Source: Blastomyces gilchristii SLH14081
Lineage: Eukaryota; Ascomycota; Eurotiomycetes; Onygenales; Ajellomycetaceae
Length of the DNA stretch: 64,000 nt
Assembly: GCF_000003855.2 (NCBI RefSeq)
Contig: NW_003101629.1
Span: 3,546 to 67,545 of the forward strand
Direction of reading: 5' to 3'
The translations under genes and the position numbers were made by a program. Positions 23,422-37,000 of the stretch are shown in pieces. The first letter of the stretch is position 1; the number at the start of each line of letters is the position of its first letter. Under the pieces are notes generated by a model. It was not told the DNA's origin. It made no database searches and saw only the letters and a list, made by a program, of their open reading frames with translations.

Positions 23422-26400
23422 CAGGAGATTTCAGTGCACATCATCCCTGATGAAATTCAGAATGTAAAAGAGCAGTAAGAGCCGATAATCTGATTAAATG
23501 AACCTTTGAGCATTCAATAGATTTAGTTAACAAGTCTGATCAACAAACATTCTTTAGAAAAGGCATGAAACAGAAATCTATTATAGATCTAATCTTCATG
23601 TCACAAAATCTAATGAAAAAAAGACTTGTAAACTGGTTTATTGATTCAAATGAGACATCAAAATCAGGTCATGAGATTATTCAATTTGATATTGAACTGA
23701 GTGAGGAACAAATGAGTGAAAACCCTCTTCTCTCTAATCAGTTTAACTTTGAAAAAGCTGACTGAAAGGCAGTTGAAGAAAGTATAAAACTGTTAAAATC
23801 TGAAAGACAGAGTGAGCTATATTGAAATCCTGGTCAAGATATCTCAAATGAAATGCTTGAGAATAGAGTGAGGCTCATTACATCTATTATTCTAGCAAGT
23901 GTTAAAGACAATATTTCAAAGAGAAAGTCTTCTGAGTATTCAAAACCTTGATGAAATGAGAATATCACATCTAAAAGGAAACAATTGACTACTGCTAGAG
24001 AGATTGAAAGAATGATAATAATTTCTGATAAAGAGTTCAAGCTGTCAGAAATGAATANNNNNNNNNNNNNNNNNNNNNNNNNNNNNNNNNNNNNNNNNNN
24101 NNNNNNNNNNNNNNNNNNNNNNNNNNNNNNNNNNNNNNNNNNNNNNNNNNNNNNNNNNNNNNNNNNNNNNNNNNTCCAACCTTAGAATATGAGTTTCAGA
24201 ATGAAGCATGTACAGCAACTCTTTTGAGAACAATGTCAAGCTTTTATAAGAACTCTCTTTCAAACTCATCAGATTCAGATTCAGAGAAAGAGAATATGTC
24301 ACTTCTCAACTATATTAATGAAAATGACTGAGAATGATCTGATCTTACACAAGATAAATTAGAGTCAGCTATCTTCTCAAGTTCAGATAAAACTGCTGCA
24401 GGGCCTGATTCAATTAATCACTTGATTATTCAAAATATATACTTCTACTTAAAGAATGAATATTTTAAGCTCTTTTTCAATCTCTTGAAAAATGAATATC
24501 ATTCTGAATGCTGGAGAGAAGCCACTGAAGTGATTCTTGCAAAATCTAATAGAAAAACTTCAATTTTCAAGTTATATAGAGTAATATCTCTATTGAACTG
24601 TATAGAAAAGGTTTTAGAAAAGATAATAGCTACTTGACTATCTTTTATAAGCTCTATCAGTAATTCTCTTTTATTCAGTGAATAAATGAGAGATAGAAAA
24701 CAATGTTCTGCAATTGACACTGTTCTCTCAGTTATTCATAATATTCAAATAGCAAAGCATGAAGATCTGGTCTCAACTGCAGTTTTTATTGATATAAAAG
24801 AAGTATTTGATCATGTTTCAAAGTCAAAGTTAATTCAGACTTTGAAGATATTAAAACTGTCACTTTCTCTAATAAAATGAATTAACTGTTTTATATCTAA
24901 AAGAATCATACAACTTTTCTTTGATGGAATGAAATAAGACAAGACTGAGATAAAAATAGAAGTATCACAAGAATCTTCAATCTCACTTATTTTATTTGCA
25001 ATATACACTGCATATCTATTCAAAAATAGAAATATGAGAATAGTGTGATCTCTGAGTTATGTGAATGATATTGGTCTAGTCTACAGCTTAAAAACTATCA
25101 AAGAGAATTTGAAAGTGATTGAAGAAGCTGCAAAGAAAATCTTTGTTAGAGCAGATATCAATCAAATTCAATTTGATATGAATAAAACTGAGTTAATTCA
25201 TTTCTTTTCTAGATTCAATGAGAAAGAACTATCTCTAACTCTTTTAAATAGAGAGATTAAACCCAGTGTAAATATCAAATGATTAGAAGTATGATTAAAC
25301 TCTAACTTGAATTTTAAATATCACATTCAACAAAGAACTGTTAAGGCAGAAAGACTATTAAACAACATAATCAGACTATCAAATACAGAGAGAGGCCTAT
25401 TCTTCCAGGCTATGAGACAGTTATATATAGCCTGTATTATCTCAGTAGCTGATTATGAAGTTCAAGTTTGATGAAATAATCAAGAGAATTTCACTGAACT
25501 CTTTCAAAGTCTGTAAAACAGAGCTTTGAGAAGAATTCTGAGAGCATTCAAATCATCTTCTATTAAAGCAATGAAAATTGAAGCTTCAATTCTTTCTCCT
25601 GCTATTAGATTTGTAAAGGCCTGTATGAACTATGCTCTGAGAGTTATAAAGATGAGCTCAAATCATATAATTAGAGAAAGAGTCTCTTCTTCATTTTCAT
25701 CAGTTAACTCTGAAAATGAACTGAATTGAAATAGATTTCTTGATTAAAATGAACATAATTCTTCAAAGAAAATGCCTTCTCAACTGTACAGACTATGCTC
25801 ACTGATTAAAAATCAATTTTCTTTCTTAAATGTTGAAAAAGTTGATCATGAGAAGTTATCTCTCTGAAGAGAAAAGCTTGAATCTCTTATAGACTTGCAA
25901 ATAAGTGAACTATCTAAGAAGAAAGAATATAAACAGCATTTGAAGAGAATTTCTATAATTAATATAGAAGACTCTATTCTGATTTATTCAGATGACTTCA
26001 AAAATGAGAATTTGAATAAATTAGGCGCAGGCATTGCTTATACTGAAGATAATATCAATTTTATCTCAGATTTCTGAAATTTAGACTGTAAATCTGAAGT
26101 CTTTGATGCTGAACTATTTATAATAGTGAAAGCTTTCAAACTCATTGAAATAAAATCTCATAAAAGAGGAAATAGCTTGAAAGAGGTATGAATATTCTCT
26201 GATAGTCAAGCTGCTTTAAAAAGACTTAGAAATAGTCAGATTCATAATAATTAAATGAATCTTGAACTGATCTTAAACTCTGTTTTGAAAATTTAAAAGA
26301 GAAGGACATCAAAACTGATAATTCATCTACACTGAGTTCCTGCTCATATGAATATTCATGATAATTAATTAGCTGATTCAGCTGCAAAAAAGAGTTCAGA

Positions 26401-26940
26401 ATTAAGCAGATCTATTCAAAAAATTATGTCCTGATCTTTTATAAGAAGAAAAATAAAAGAATTTTATTTAGACAAGTGAAATGAAAGCTGGCAGAAACAA
26501 AAGAAGAGTATACATTATTCAAGATTTGAAACAAAACCCAAGTGAAAATCTTGTTCAATTAAATGTAAAAAGAAAATATTCTCATCTATAATACAGCTGA
26601 AACTAGGACATGGCTATTTCAAATCTTATATACAAAGATTTGATGATAGATTTGATTCAATAGAATGCTCATTCTGCAATGCAAATGAGAATTCTGAGTA
26701 TATTGTAATACACTGTGTATTATACAATAGTCTCAGAGTCAGATTAAAAGAGAAGTATGATCTAAATCAATTAAATATGAGATTCTTATTCTCAACTGAG
26801 ACAGGAATTAAATACTTAATAGACTTTCTATCAGAAACTCAAGCAGCTACAAGAAAATGAGTAAATTCAGAAATATCTGAATATGAAGAGAAGGAAATCA
26901 ATCAGATATAGTCTGTTAAAACAGCTATATACTAACTTTT
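23422..26940 (+). pseudogene. LINE copy B ORF2: endonuclease end, reverse transcriptase, RNase H; degraded
   Basis: Order of domains: end of endonuclease (DFSAHHP.. near 23430, then KQKSIIDLIFMSQ, SGHEIIQF near 23680); reverse transcriptase from about 24390 (AGPDSINHLIIQN), with KSNRKTSIFKLYRVISLL near 24545 and the active-site region YVNDIGLVYS near 25054 (YVDD-like, Asp to Asn). RNase H follows from about 25970 (IYSDDFKNENLNKLGAGIAY, then SDSQAALKRLRNSQ, then PAHMNIHD). A Cys-rich motif, CSFCNANENSEYIVIHC, lies near 26665-26715. The C-terminal RNase H is typical of the Tad clade. Stops are mostly TGA at expected Trp. Confidence 0.85.
24058..24174. other. assembly gap (117 N)
   Basis: A run of N inside LINE copy B between endonuclease and reverse transcriptase. 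Comparison with copy A (around 19530-19650) shows which LINE segment is missing. Confidence 1.
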
Positions 26941-27201
26941 AATAATTTGTTTTGTTACAGTCTCTCTTTACTTTATCTTTTTCTTTCAATTTCTTTCTAT
27001 CTATCTATTTAATGTGTCTATCTTTATGACTGTGTTCTCTTTTCTTTTGTCATGATATTGTCAAATGGTTTCAAAGTATCTGAAGATGTTAAAATACTGC
27101 AATTTGTAAACAGTTTTTGTATTCTGAGCTGGAATTTTCTGATTTTGCATATCTGAAATTGATGAATGTATAATAGTTAACTTTACAGATATAGGAAAAA
27201 C

Positions 27202-27224
27202 CCTGAGAACTAAAAGTTCTCAGG
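27202..27224 (+). other. perfect hairpin in the LINE 3' untranslated region
   Basis: CCTGAGAACT (27202-27211), loop AAA, AGTTCTCAGG (27215-27224): a 10 bp perfect stem about 40 nt before the (AAT)n tail. Stem-loops at this place in LINE RNAs are often the reverse transcriptase recognition site. That role here is inferred. Confidence 0.8.
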
Positions 27225-27283
27225 TAGATGTCATAGTCTCTGACTGCATACATCTATAATTGAAGAATAATAATAATAATAAT

Positions 27284-30200
27284 ATTCTTACTCAAGATAC
27301 TGTAAGAGTATTTACAGAATTAAAATAAGCTTTTACAGATACTACAATGCTGAATCACTTTAACTCTGATCTACTCAGTCAGTGTGAAACTGATACATCT
27401 GACAATGAGATCTGTGAAATCTTTTCATAGTTAATACTGAAGATCTTTCAATATTGAAAGAATCAGAGAATAATAATCTCTGAAAATACAGATAATAAAA
27501 TATCTGTGAGAGAAGATTTTTTCACAGAGTCTATATGACACTGTGAATAGAGATTAGTAATCTTCTTCTTCAAGAAGTTATTACTTATACAAAGAAGATA
27601 TGATATTTATAATTAAGAGATATTAGCAATTATTGAATTCTTTAAGATTTTATAATATTATCTTCAGAGTAGTAAGTACTCAGTGTATGTTCTCACTAAT
27701 TATGTACATCTGTATTACTTCTTAACAACAAAGAGCGTGACAGAATGTTAAGTCAGATGAGTAGAGTTACTTTCAGAGTATAATTTCTATATCTGATACT
27801 GTCTGAGTCAGCTTAACTCTACTGATACACTGTTTAGACAGTCTAATTATAATATTATTAATAAGAATGAGAATTCTATAAAAGAATCTCTGTTATCACT
27901 GTAGAAGAAGCTGACTGCAGAGAGTTGAGATTCTCTGAAGCTTGAAAATGATGCTGATAAGACAGCTGTATAACTCAGTATAAAAGATAAAAGAAAACCT
28001 GAGTTCTTGCAGAGAACTAACACTGAAGATCATGAGCTTCTCATGTTATATCTTACTATTATTGAATTAATAAAAGATGAAATAGTCTATAATCTTTCAA
28101 TCTGACTGCTTTTAGACTTTATTGATAAGTTATAGCAGAGAAACATCTCTACTATGACTAGAATTCAGAAGTTGAAGAAGAAAGAATTTAGTTTAAACTT
28201 AAAAGAGACAGACTCTGAGCAGAGCAGTACTGCTAAGAAATCAAGTTACTGATAACTAAAAGAATATAAACTTCTACTGTTAAATGATTCAGTCTTCATC
28301 TCTCATAGCAGAACAGTATGTTAGAAGTTATTGAGAATTCATTATAATAATTCTCATACTGAGCACTTTAGACTAGAGAAGACTGAAGAGCTTCTAAAAT
28401 ATAAATATATTTAAAACAAGCTCTGAGCAGATGTCAAAGAGTATATTAAGACTTATAATATCTGTCAAAGAATAAAGATTCTGTGATATAAATAATACAG
28501 TAAGTTAATATTACTGTCTGTTTCAAAGAGTCTATAATAGAATCTATCAATGAATTTCATAGTTAATCTGCTAAAGTCAACAAGAGTCAAAGAATATAAC
28601 TTAATTTTAATCATTGTTAACTGCTTCATAAAGATGATAAAATATATCTCTACTTATAAAAAGATTAAAGTCTCTGAATTGACTGATCTGTTTCTAGATA
28701 TTATCATTTATAATCACAGTGCTCTGAAATCATTAATAACAGATTAAGAATTTCTCTTTATTAGTAAATATTGATCAGTCTTTTACTATTATTTTATAAT
28801 AAGATGTCTTCTCAATATTATATTTTATTCTCCGAGAGATGATCAGACTCAATGTCAGAATCAGATATTAGAATAGTATCTTTAAGCATTCTATTCTTAT
28901 TATCAGAATGACTGACTTAAATATCTTCTAATCACTGAATTCATGTATAACAATGTAAAGAATATAATCTTAAAAGTATCTTCTTTCTATACTTATTATG
29001 AATATAATTCTTCATTATTCAGTGACATCATAGATAACATTTTAAAGAAGAGAATAAACAGTCAGAATATTAAATAGATACAAAGAATAGAGTATCTCTC
29101 AGTATCAGAAGTAAAAGCTAGATTAGAACCTTTGAATAAAATTTATAAAAAGATAATGAAAAGTATTCACTGCACTCAGAAGTAGTAGATAAAATACTAT
29201 AATTAAAAACATCTTTCAATGAAGTTTTTAATAGAGAATCAAGTACTACTTTCAGCAAAGAATATCAAGATAATGAGATTATATAAGAAGCTCAGTAAGT
29301 AGTGACTAGAATCTTTCTCAGTAATAAGAGTGATATGTAAGCAGATATATAAGTTAAAATTAATCTCAGAATTGAAATCAATTCATTCTATTTTTCACAT
29401 TTTCTATTTGAAGCTCTATAAGTAATGCTCTGAACAGAGTCATCTCAGTCAGATAATGTCAAGATTAAGAGTGATACTGAATATCTTATGAAGAAAATAT
29501 TAAACAAGTGAATATATTACAGCAAGCTTCAATATCTTGTTAAATAAGAAGATTATTCATTATCAGAGAATTCATGAGAACTGCTTGAGTATTTGAAAAA
29601 TGCTGAGAAAGAGATTGCAAGCTATAAGATAACTAGTAGAGATTATCTTATTACACATCAGAGATATTAAGTAAGAAATACTACTTAAGACTTTTCATTT
29701 TTCTCAAAGAGTTTTTTAAAGATGATCTCACAGTGATGAGCTAGTATCTTATAAACTCTATAGCACTCTTCTTCTATTTTCTCTCAAAGAGTATTTTAGA
29801 AGTTTAATGAGACTACACAAGTGTAAAATTCCTGAAGTAGTTATTTGAAATTAATAAGATTAATATTATTAATCTGCAGATCACTGCTATTCTAATAGAA
29901 CTACAGTCTGTAGAAAAAGTAAAAAGAGAGATCTCAAGATGTACTTATTAACAATCTCACTCTCATTAAACTTATTCTTTATCATTGAAGTTTTCAGTAT
30001 TAGTATCTTTATCTGCTGAGAAGTTAGCACTGCAGTACTGTATAAGAGATACATAATAAAGTATTAACTTATCAATTTGTAAAGTATCTCAGTTATCTGC
30101 TTTAACTGAAGTAAGATTCTTTTCAATCAGTAATTTTTCTCTGTGATACTTTCAATAGTAGTGTCAGCTGATCTCTTCTTAGAGTCAGTTATTCTGAGAT

Positions 30201-30518
30201 GTTTTTTTATCTCAGAGATTCATGTCTTCATCTTCTTTTATAAATAAGCAAAGAGAATCTCTTCAGTCTTAACAGAATCTGTCAATGCTTGAAGCTCTGA
30301 AATTCTTACTCTGTATTACTTAAACATCTGAGATCTTGTCAGAACTGATATAACATCTTCTTATAAAGTAGTTAATACTTACAGAGAGACAGATGTTGTT
30401 GTTACAGATGTAATAAAAACAATGTGAGTAAGAGAAGAGATAGATGCATAAAATTCCCTGTTTCTTCAGCTGCTTAGCACAGTGCAGATATGTGATAATA
30501 CTTATCGGAGATTATATC
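27284..30518 (+). mobile_element. family II chromodomain Gypsy element, 3' part
   Basis: This resumes directly after the LINE. RNase H runs from about 27290 (VFTELKQAFTDATMLNHF) to 27800. Integrase is around 28340-29050; open piece 28550-28747 reads MNFIVNLLKSTRVKEYNLIL. A chromodomain with YLVKWEDYSLSENSWELLEY lies near 29515-29600. The region 29660-30518 has no recognisable coding. No 3' LTR was found before the hAT end at 30519, so this end is lost or unrecognisable. Confidence 0.75.
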
Positions 30519-30760
30519 TAGACTGACTGTGTAACTGTGTCTGAGACTAGAATTAAACTTTACAGTTATCATGTTATCTGAAAGCATTACTTCTGATCAT
30601 GATTTGTGTTCATTACATTGATCTTAAATCATATTATTTTAAATATTAAAGATTTCAGATTCACTTTTCAAATAAAAATCTAGTCTCAGATAAAGAATAT
30701 ATTTAAATTCTTAGTCATATTTTCATTCTGATCTCATTATTAAGAATAATATTAAATGAG
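30519..30760 (+). mobile_element. left-terminal fragment of the hAT element (end uncertain)
   Basis: Begins TAGACTGACTGTGTAACTG, then tgtctgagactagaa, matching the left end of the 506 bp elements (complement of 15950-15978). Similarity fades after about 100-200 bp, so the right limit is a guess. Confidence 0.5.
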
Positions 30761-32024
30761 ATTATGAAATCATTTCTCACTTATATAATATCAAACATAG
30801 TGCTCATTTATTGAAAATTTAATAGAGAGTATTATTAAATATCATTACTTTTCTGAATATAGATTATAATTCATATAATTTTAATTATAAAAAAAATATA
30901 AAATATATAAAAAAATAAAAAAACAAAAAATAAAACAAAAACATGAAAAAATCACAATGAAAAAAAAAGAAAAAGAAAAAAAAAATAAAAATAAAAAAAT
31001 AAAAAATAAAAATAAAAGAAATCAAGATCACAGAGCTGCAGCATCTCTAAAATACTTACTCTTCAGAGTCTTTATAATATTTATTATTAACTGTGTATCT
31101 CTCACAGTGAGAGTAACACAGCTGTGATAAGTTATTATCTTAATATTATTTAATAAATAATCAGTATATATCTGTATAAATGTGAATAATTAGAAAATAT
31201 GCACTTAAAAAGTGTGATCAGAGTGAACTCTGCTGTCAGTTGAATAGTATTAAGAACAGAATACTGAGATCAATAATTTCTCTCATTGATTTCACAGACA
31301 AGGTGTGTGAAGATAATCTTAAGAAATATAAGATTTCTCAACTTCTGATAAAAATGAATCTCACAGAGAGACTCTATTTTCATGATATCAGAGACTGAGT
31401 GTTATCAAAAAGTATTACTTTTATACAATGTATATGTACTTACTTCAACAATTCACTCTCTGTGTATATGAATGAGAGTTATAACTTTCTCATATTACAC
31501 AGCTCTCATTGAGATGCTGATACTGATATGCAACTCACACAGCTTTTCAATTCAGTACATACTATATATATGCAGCTCTGTGTACTGAAGCTGTATTAGT
31601 TATTATAATCTGATATAATACTCACTTTTCTTACATCATGTTTGTTTAAGAAGAAAGAGAGAATGTAACTGCTGTTTTTTTAAGAGAAAATGAGTAATTA
31701 ATTATTACAGAAAATAATTTGATTTATACTGTATTTATTAAAAATTTAATTAGTCTATACTTTGCAATTTGAGAATTTCTGAGAGTGTTTTAATAGTTTT
31801 CATACCAGCTTGAAATTAGTAATGATTTGAAGAAGAGAAAAGAGAGAAGAAAGAAATGAGAATAACTTATCTTTATAATATAAAAACAGAGAATTGCTGC
31901 AATTATTCACTCTAGTAATAAAGATCTGTTTTCTACATGTATTTCTGATACAGATTATATAATAACTGTATACAAAGAATATTAACAGTATATGTATTAA
32001 ATAAAGATAATGTTACTATATAAT
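30761..32024. other. AT-rich decayed DNA with an A-rich tract
   Basis: No recognisable gene. An A-rich low-complexity tract with scattered T, C and G runs from about 30886 to 31020. The remainder is AT-rich with the same CpC/CpG-poor look as the elements around it. The sequence just before 32025 is the target of the 8.3 kb element. Confidence 0.5.
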
Positions 32025-32191
32025 TGTGGTTCGGAAGAACGTACAACCGCCGGATAATAACGCGGCTGCTTCCGAACTTGCTTACGAATGTAAAGAGGCC
32101 ATAGCGGCCATCAATTAATTTAGCATACAGTATATAAGAAGCCGGCATACGCCTGTAATTGTATACTGACTCAAGCAATCTTTGAATCACA
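32025..32191 (+). repeat. 5' LTR of the family III element
   Basis: 167 bp, with a TATA-like box tatataag at 32131. Positions 32025-32110 keep CpG (cgg, cgt, ccgccgg, cgcgg). From 32111 inward it shows transitions relative to the 3' LTR. Confidence 0.95.
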
Positions 32192-32626
32192 TCTGATAGC
32201 ATGTCTAAAAACCAGTGAGAAGCACAGACTTCTTCAGAGCATGATAATTTCATCTACAAAGTGATTCATAGTTATCATGTCAGTGTGGTTCTAGAATATC
32301 TCAAAAGATAGCATATAAAGAGCAGTGAGTGAAAGAGCATCTGATTGATACTGATTCACTTGTTGAGAGAAAACTTCATACTCAGATGAATGCCACATAT
32401 GATACACAAATAGATGAGATGTGAGAAAGAGAATGAAAGCAGTGAATGAGATTTAAAAGAGTTCACTCTCTATCTAAAAGAAGAATAAAAAGAGAGAGGT
32501 GATCATCACTGAAGTCATATAATGACAACAGAAATCATATAATAATATAGCAATATAATAATATAGTGATATAATGATATAGTGATATAACAATAGATAT
32601 CATATAATTAATAAGAAATCACTGAA

Positions 32627-34070
32627 ATGAATATCTTTTCTAGTCAATATAAACAATATCCTTCTCTGCTATCTAAACTGAAAGATATACAGAACCTCTC
32701 AGAGGGTTTACTCAAAGCAGTAAGAAAAGTGACTGAGACTGTCAAACTGAAATTGAAGCTCTGTATGTGTATGAGAATTCTAAACAAAATCAAGGCCTTG
32801 TGTATATAATAACAGGCTGAGACAGAAGTTAAACAACAATTGATATTCACTGTAGATCAAGTATTCACTATGAAGAGCTTTGCTGACACAATCATCATTA
32901 TTAATAAGAATAGAGAAAACCAGGTCTTAGACCTGCAGCAGAAGATCAAATGTTTACACAGACAGATGACTACACTGAATCTGAAGATCTTATCATGATT
33001 ATTCACAATCTCTTCAGAAGTGTATACATCATTGAAGATCACTGTGTAGAATGAGAATCTGAGTATGAAATATATCAAGCTGAGAGATCTGTCAGAGTTA
33101 TTAAGCTTTAATGACAACTGAAAAAATAATGCTGCAATCAGCTGACTAAGTCAGATACAATTATATTATCAGATTGAACACAAACTTATAGACAGACAGT
33201 CAATGAAATTTCAATAAGTCTTAAGATCTGTCATATTTCTATGCAGAAAAGTGAAGTCATTATGAATGACTGATGAAAAGATGAATCTTATGAACTCAGA
33301 GTAATATTCATTCTCACAAATATGAAATAAGTTTTTCAAATGAATCTTGTATAACTTTGAGAAAGTGAATATATGAGATAAGTATTATAAACACTTCACT
33401 GAGTGTAGATAAGTGAGTAATCTTACATTATACTTCACACACTTCAGTTTACACTATCTCATATTGAATGAAGAGCTTTTAGCATCTTTCTGTTTACAGA
33501 TCTTCATTCATGATCTTATATCTGAGTTGAGAGTAGAATAAAAATACTTAATCTCACAGTCAGACACAGTGAAGAAAGCATACAATATTCTCATTGTATG
33601 AGAATAAGTGAGTCAATTGCAATGAAAAATACTATAATTAAGTATATCTCAGCAGAGAACAGATAATCAGACTTCTATAACACAAGTCATATATCTGAAT
33701 GCAATGAATCTAGATCTGAATGCCATTGCTAAAGCACTGAATCTCTTAAAAAAGAGATTCTCTGAGTGAAAACCTTGATATCATGAGTATCAAGCTTGCT
33801 TCAACTGCAGATATCAGAATCATGATATAAAGAATTGCACACAGTGTGCACAGTCAAGAGAAGTAAGAGAGTTAAAAAACTAGCAGAATCAGTGAGCTCA
33901 GAGACACTTGCTGATATTCTGTGAAAAGTCTTTAAAGTGAAAGAGATGTCTGTGTTAGATGACTCTCTGAATTCTGTAAATGTCAAGAGAAAGCAGGCTT
34001 CTGAATGAGATGCAGGCAAGAATGATGAAGCAGACACTCATCTCAATGTCTTGAGACTTGAAATGTTAAT
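32627..34070 (+). pseudogene. family III gag, degraded
   Basis: Broken frame starting near 32627 (MNIFSSQYKQYPSLLSKLKD), with a helical, charged N-terminal half and a capsid-like middle. A CCHC zinc knuckle, CFNCRYQNHDIKNC, lies near 33795-33838. Many Trp positions are TGA. No intact product. Confidence 0.75.
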
Positions 34071-34079
34071 GTATAAGAG

Positions 34080-37000
34080 ACACTTGAGTAAGAATTGAGA
34101 GATGACTGTAAAAGTATTAGCAGACACAGAAGCTTCTACACAATATATTGATAATTATATAATTCAAAGACTGAAAGGGATCTGCTGAGTGAAGAATTCT
34201 CAACACATAAGATTATCTGATAATCAATATTTAATATTATCTGTAAGAGTAAGAGTTCCCTTGCACTTCAGAGAATGATCTTGCTATATTTGAGTGTGAG
34301 AGCTGCAAAACATGAAATACAACCTTATTTTCAGACTTGATTGATTTCAAAGATTCAATCTGCAGATTCAATAATGTAGATGTCATATGCAGTTGACTGA
34401 TAAGAAGAGAATAATTTATACAATTCTATCAACTGATATGAGAAGGACATTTCATGTCTCTGATATAGAAGAATTAAATCTGCTTATATATTAATAAGTA
34501 AAGAGAATAATTCACAAGATCTCATCTGAAAGCATTCTGTATATCATACAGGACTCAGAAGCAGAGAAAATCAAGATAAAGAATATACAGAAGAACAAGC
34601 ATATGAAGAAGCTTCTGAAGAAGTATGAGAAGGTCTTCTGAACAGATCTTTCATCAGAATTATCACCAGAACAAGGATTTGTACATGAGATTGACATGAG
34701 AGACATGAAATCAGTTAATCAGAATGCATACTCTCTGTCACAAACATATCTTGAAGAACAGAAGCATCAGATGACAGACCTTCTAGAACATAGTCTTATA
34801 TAACTCTTATCAAGTATGTGAGACTTCTCAGTTCTATTCATGAAAAAGGCAGGTGAGGAGTGACAGATGTGTATTAATTATCAAGCACTTAACAAACTTA
34901 TAATCAAGAATGAATATTCACTGTCACAGATTCAATAACAGTTGAATACAGTTGAAAACATCTGATATCTATCAAAGATTAATCTTCTCTCAGAATACTG
35001 ACAGATCTGTGTGAGTAAACAGTCAGTTCTGTGAACTGTGTTTAATATATAATGAGAGAAGTTCAAATTTCTGACAATGTCATTTAATCTGATAAATACA
35101 CTTATTATCTTTTAAATAATGATGAATACAATTCTTCATAAACAGAATGAAATCTCATATCTTATATATCTCAATGACATTCTAGTCTTTTCAAACTCAT
35201 ATAATGAATATCTGAAGTATCTTAATAAAGTGCTTACAACTCTGACAGAGTATAAGCTCTACATCAAATCAACAAAGTATGTGTTTAGAATAGAAGAGTT
35301 GAAGTTTATAGAATATGTAGTAAGTAATGACTGTATATATCTCATTCTGAAGAAATTAAATGTCATAGTGAATTAGCTGTGACTGAGAAATGTACATCAT
35401 GTATAACAGTTTCTTGAGTTGATCTCATATTACTGCAGATTCATCAAGGATTTTATATGAATATCTACATCACTCTCAGATCTCTTAAGAGAAATGAATA
35501 CAAATCTGTAAAAGAAGAAGTTTCATTCAATTATCTGAAATACTATATGTGAAGAGACTTTTCTCACACTGAGAAAATATGTAATAACATTCTCAGTGCT
35601 TATTCAATCAGATCATAATAAACCTTTCTATATCAAGACAGACACATTTGAATGAGCTATTAGAGATGCTCTTCTACAGATAAGTAAGAACAGCAAGCTG
35701 CACTCAGTGATATACAATGATAGAAAACTATTGAGCACTGAGCTCAATTACTCAGTGTATGAAAAGAAATTACTAGTGATTAAGCACACACTGACATTGT
35801 GAGATAGATATATCAACAACAGACATATAATAACAGTCATTACAGATCACAAAAGTCTCATCTATCTATAATTAATAATAAAATCTTTTAAATACTTAGT
35901 ACATTGAATCTCAGAGTTTCAAGCATATAATCTTCATATTAAATACTGAAAGAGATCAGATACTGTGATACCTGATACAATCAGTTACAGACCTGATTTC
36001 ATGAGTGAGAGTTCTGTAAATCAGATATAAGAGAAGTTCATGTTAAATATACTGAGAGAATGTAAGAAATCAGAATAAGTGAATATAATAATCTCTCACT
36101 TGAAGAATAATAAGATATCAGATGATAAGTGTCTTGTGAAAGTAGTAGAAGAGATACTTCTGAACTTCAAGCTGAGAAAATTGAAAAATGATGTTATGCT
36201 TTACTGTGATCTAGAATATGCAGAAGCTCTCTATCTAGAACATTCATTTAAACATGACTTAATGACTTGCATGCACAAGGAATTCAGTCACTTAGAAAGC
36301 TCTGAACTCATGAGTGTACTTGAATCAAGAGCATACTAGTCAAGCATGACTGAGAACATTCAGATGTATACTCATGAGTGCCTGAATTGTCAGGTTGTGA
36401 AAGAATCTAAGAAAGAGTTAGAATATGAGAAAGTGTAATATCAGGTGAAGTGTACAATACAATCATTCAAATAATGAGAAATGAATCTCATAGACATATT
36501 ATCATGAACATCAAATGAAAATCAATGAATAATCACTGCTATTGATTACACTACTGACTGATCAGTCATGAAAGCAGTTTCAGAGATAACAGAGAAGATG
36601 ATGATGAAGTTTCTACATGATGAGATCTATGTTAACTATGAAATACTGCATAAGATTCTAACTGATAACAGTGTAAATCTCATAGAAGAAGCAGTGAAGC
36701 ATTTCATGAGTCAGTTACAGACAAGACATTGTAGAACAATGTCATATCATTCACAGATAAATAGAAAGATGAAACACTTGAATGAAATCTTGAGCAACAT
36801 GCTGATGAAATATCTAGTGAGCAAGCCTATAAGACTATGAGATGAATATCTCAGACAGGCACTATTAGCCACGCAGATTTGACAGCATGCAGTCTCTAAG
36901 CATTCACCATTCTACCTGTTGTATGGATTGCATCCACGCATCCCGGGGGATGCTTCGGAAAAGGTGGGGGAGAGAACAGCGGTTGCAGATGCACTGGTTG

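Larger units (their letters stand above)
23422..27283 (+). mobile_element. Tad-like LINE copy B, 5'-truncated, with 11 bp target duplication
   Basis: The 11 bp repeat attcttactca flanks it (23411-23421 and 27284-27294). Removing it rejoins the family II reading frame (ELFILTQDTVRVF). It begins inside the endonuclease and runs through RT and RNase H to a 3' untranslated region ending (AAT)n. A 117 N gap lies inside. It is the least decayed LINE copy and defines the family's 3' end. Confidence 0.93.

Noticed and set aside
31933..32253. 106-codon minus ORF
   Set aside because: It spans the 5' LTR of the family III element read backwards and has no recognisable domain.
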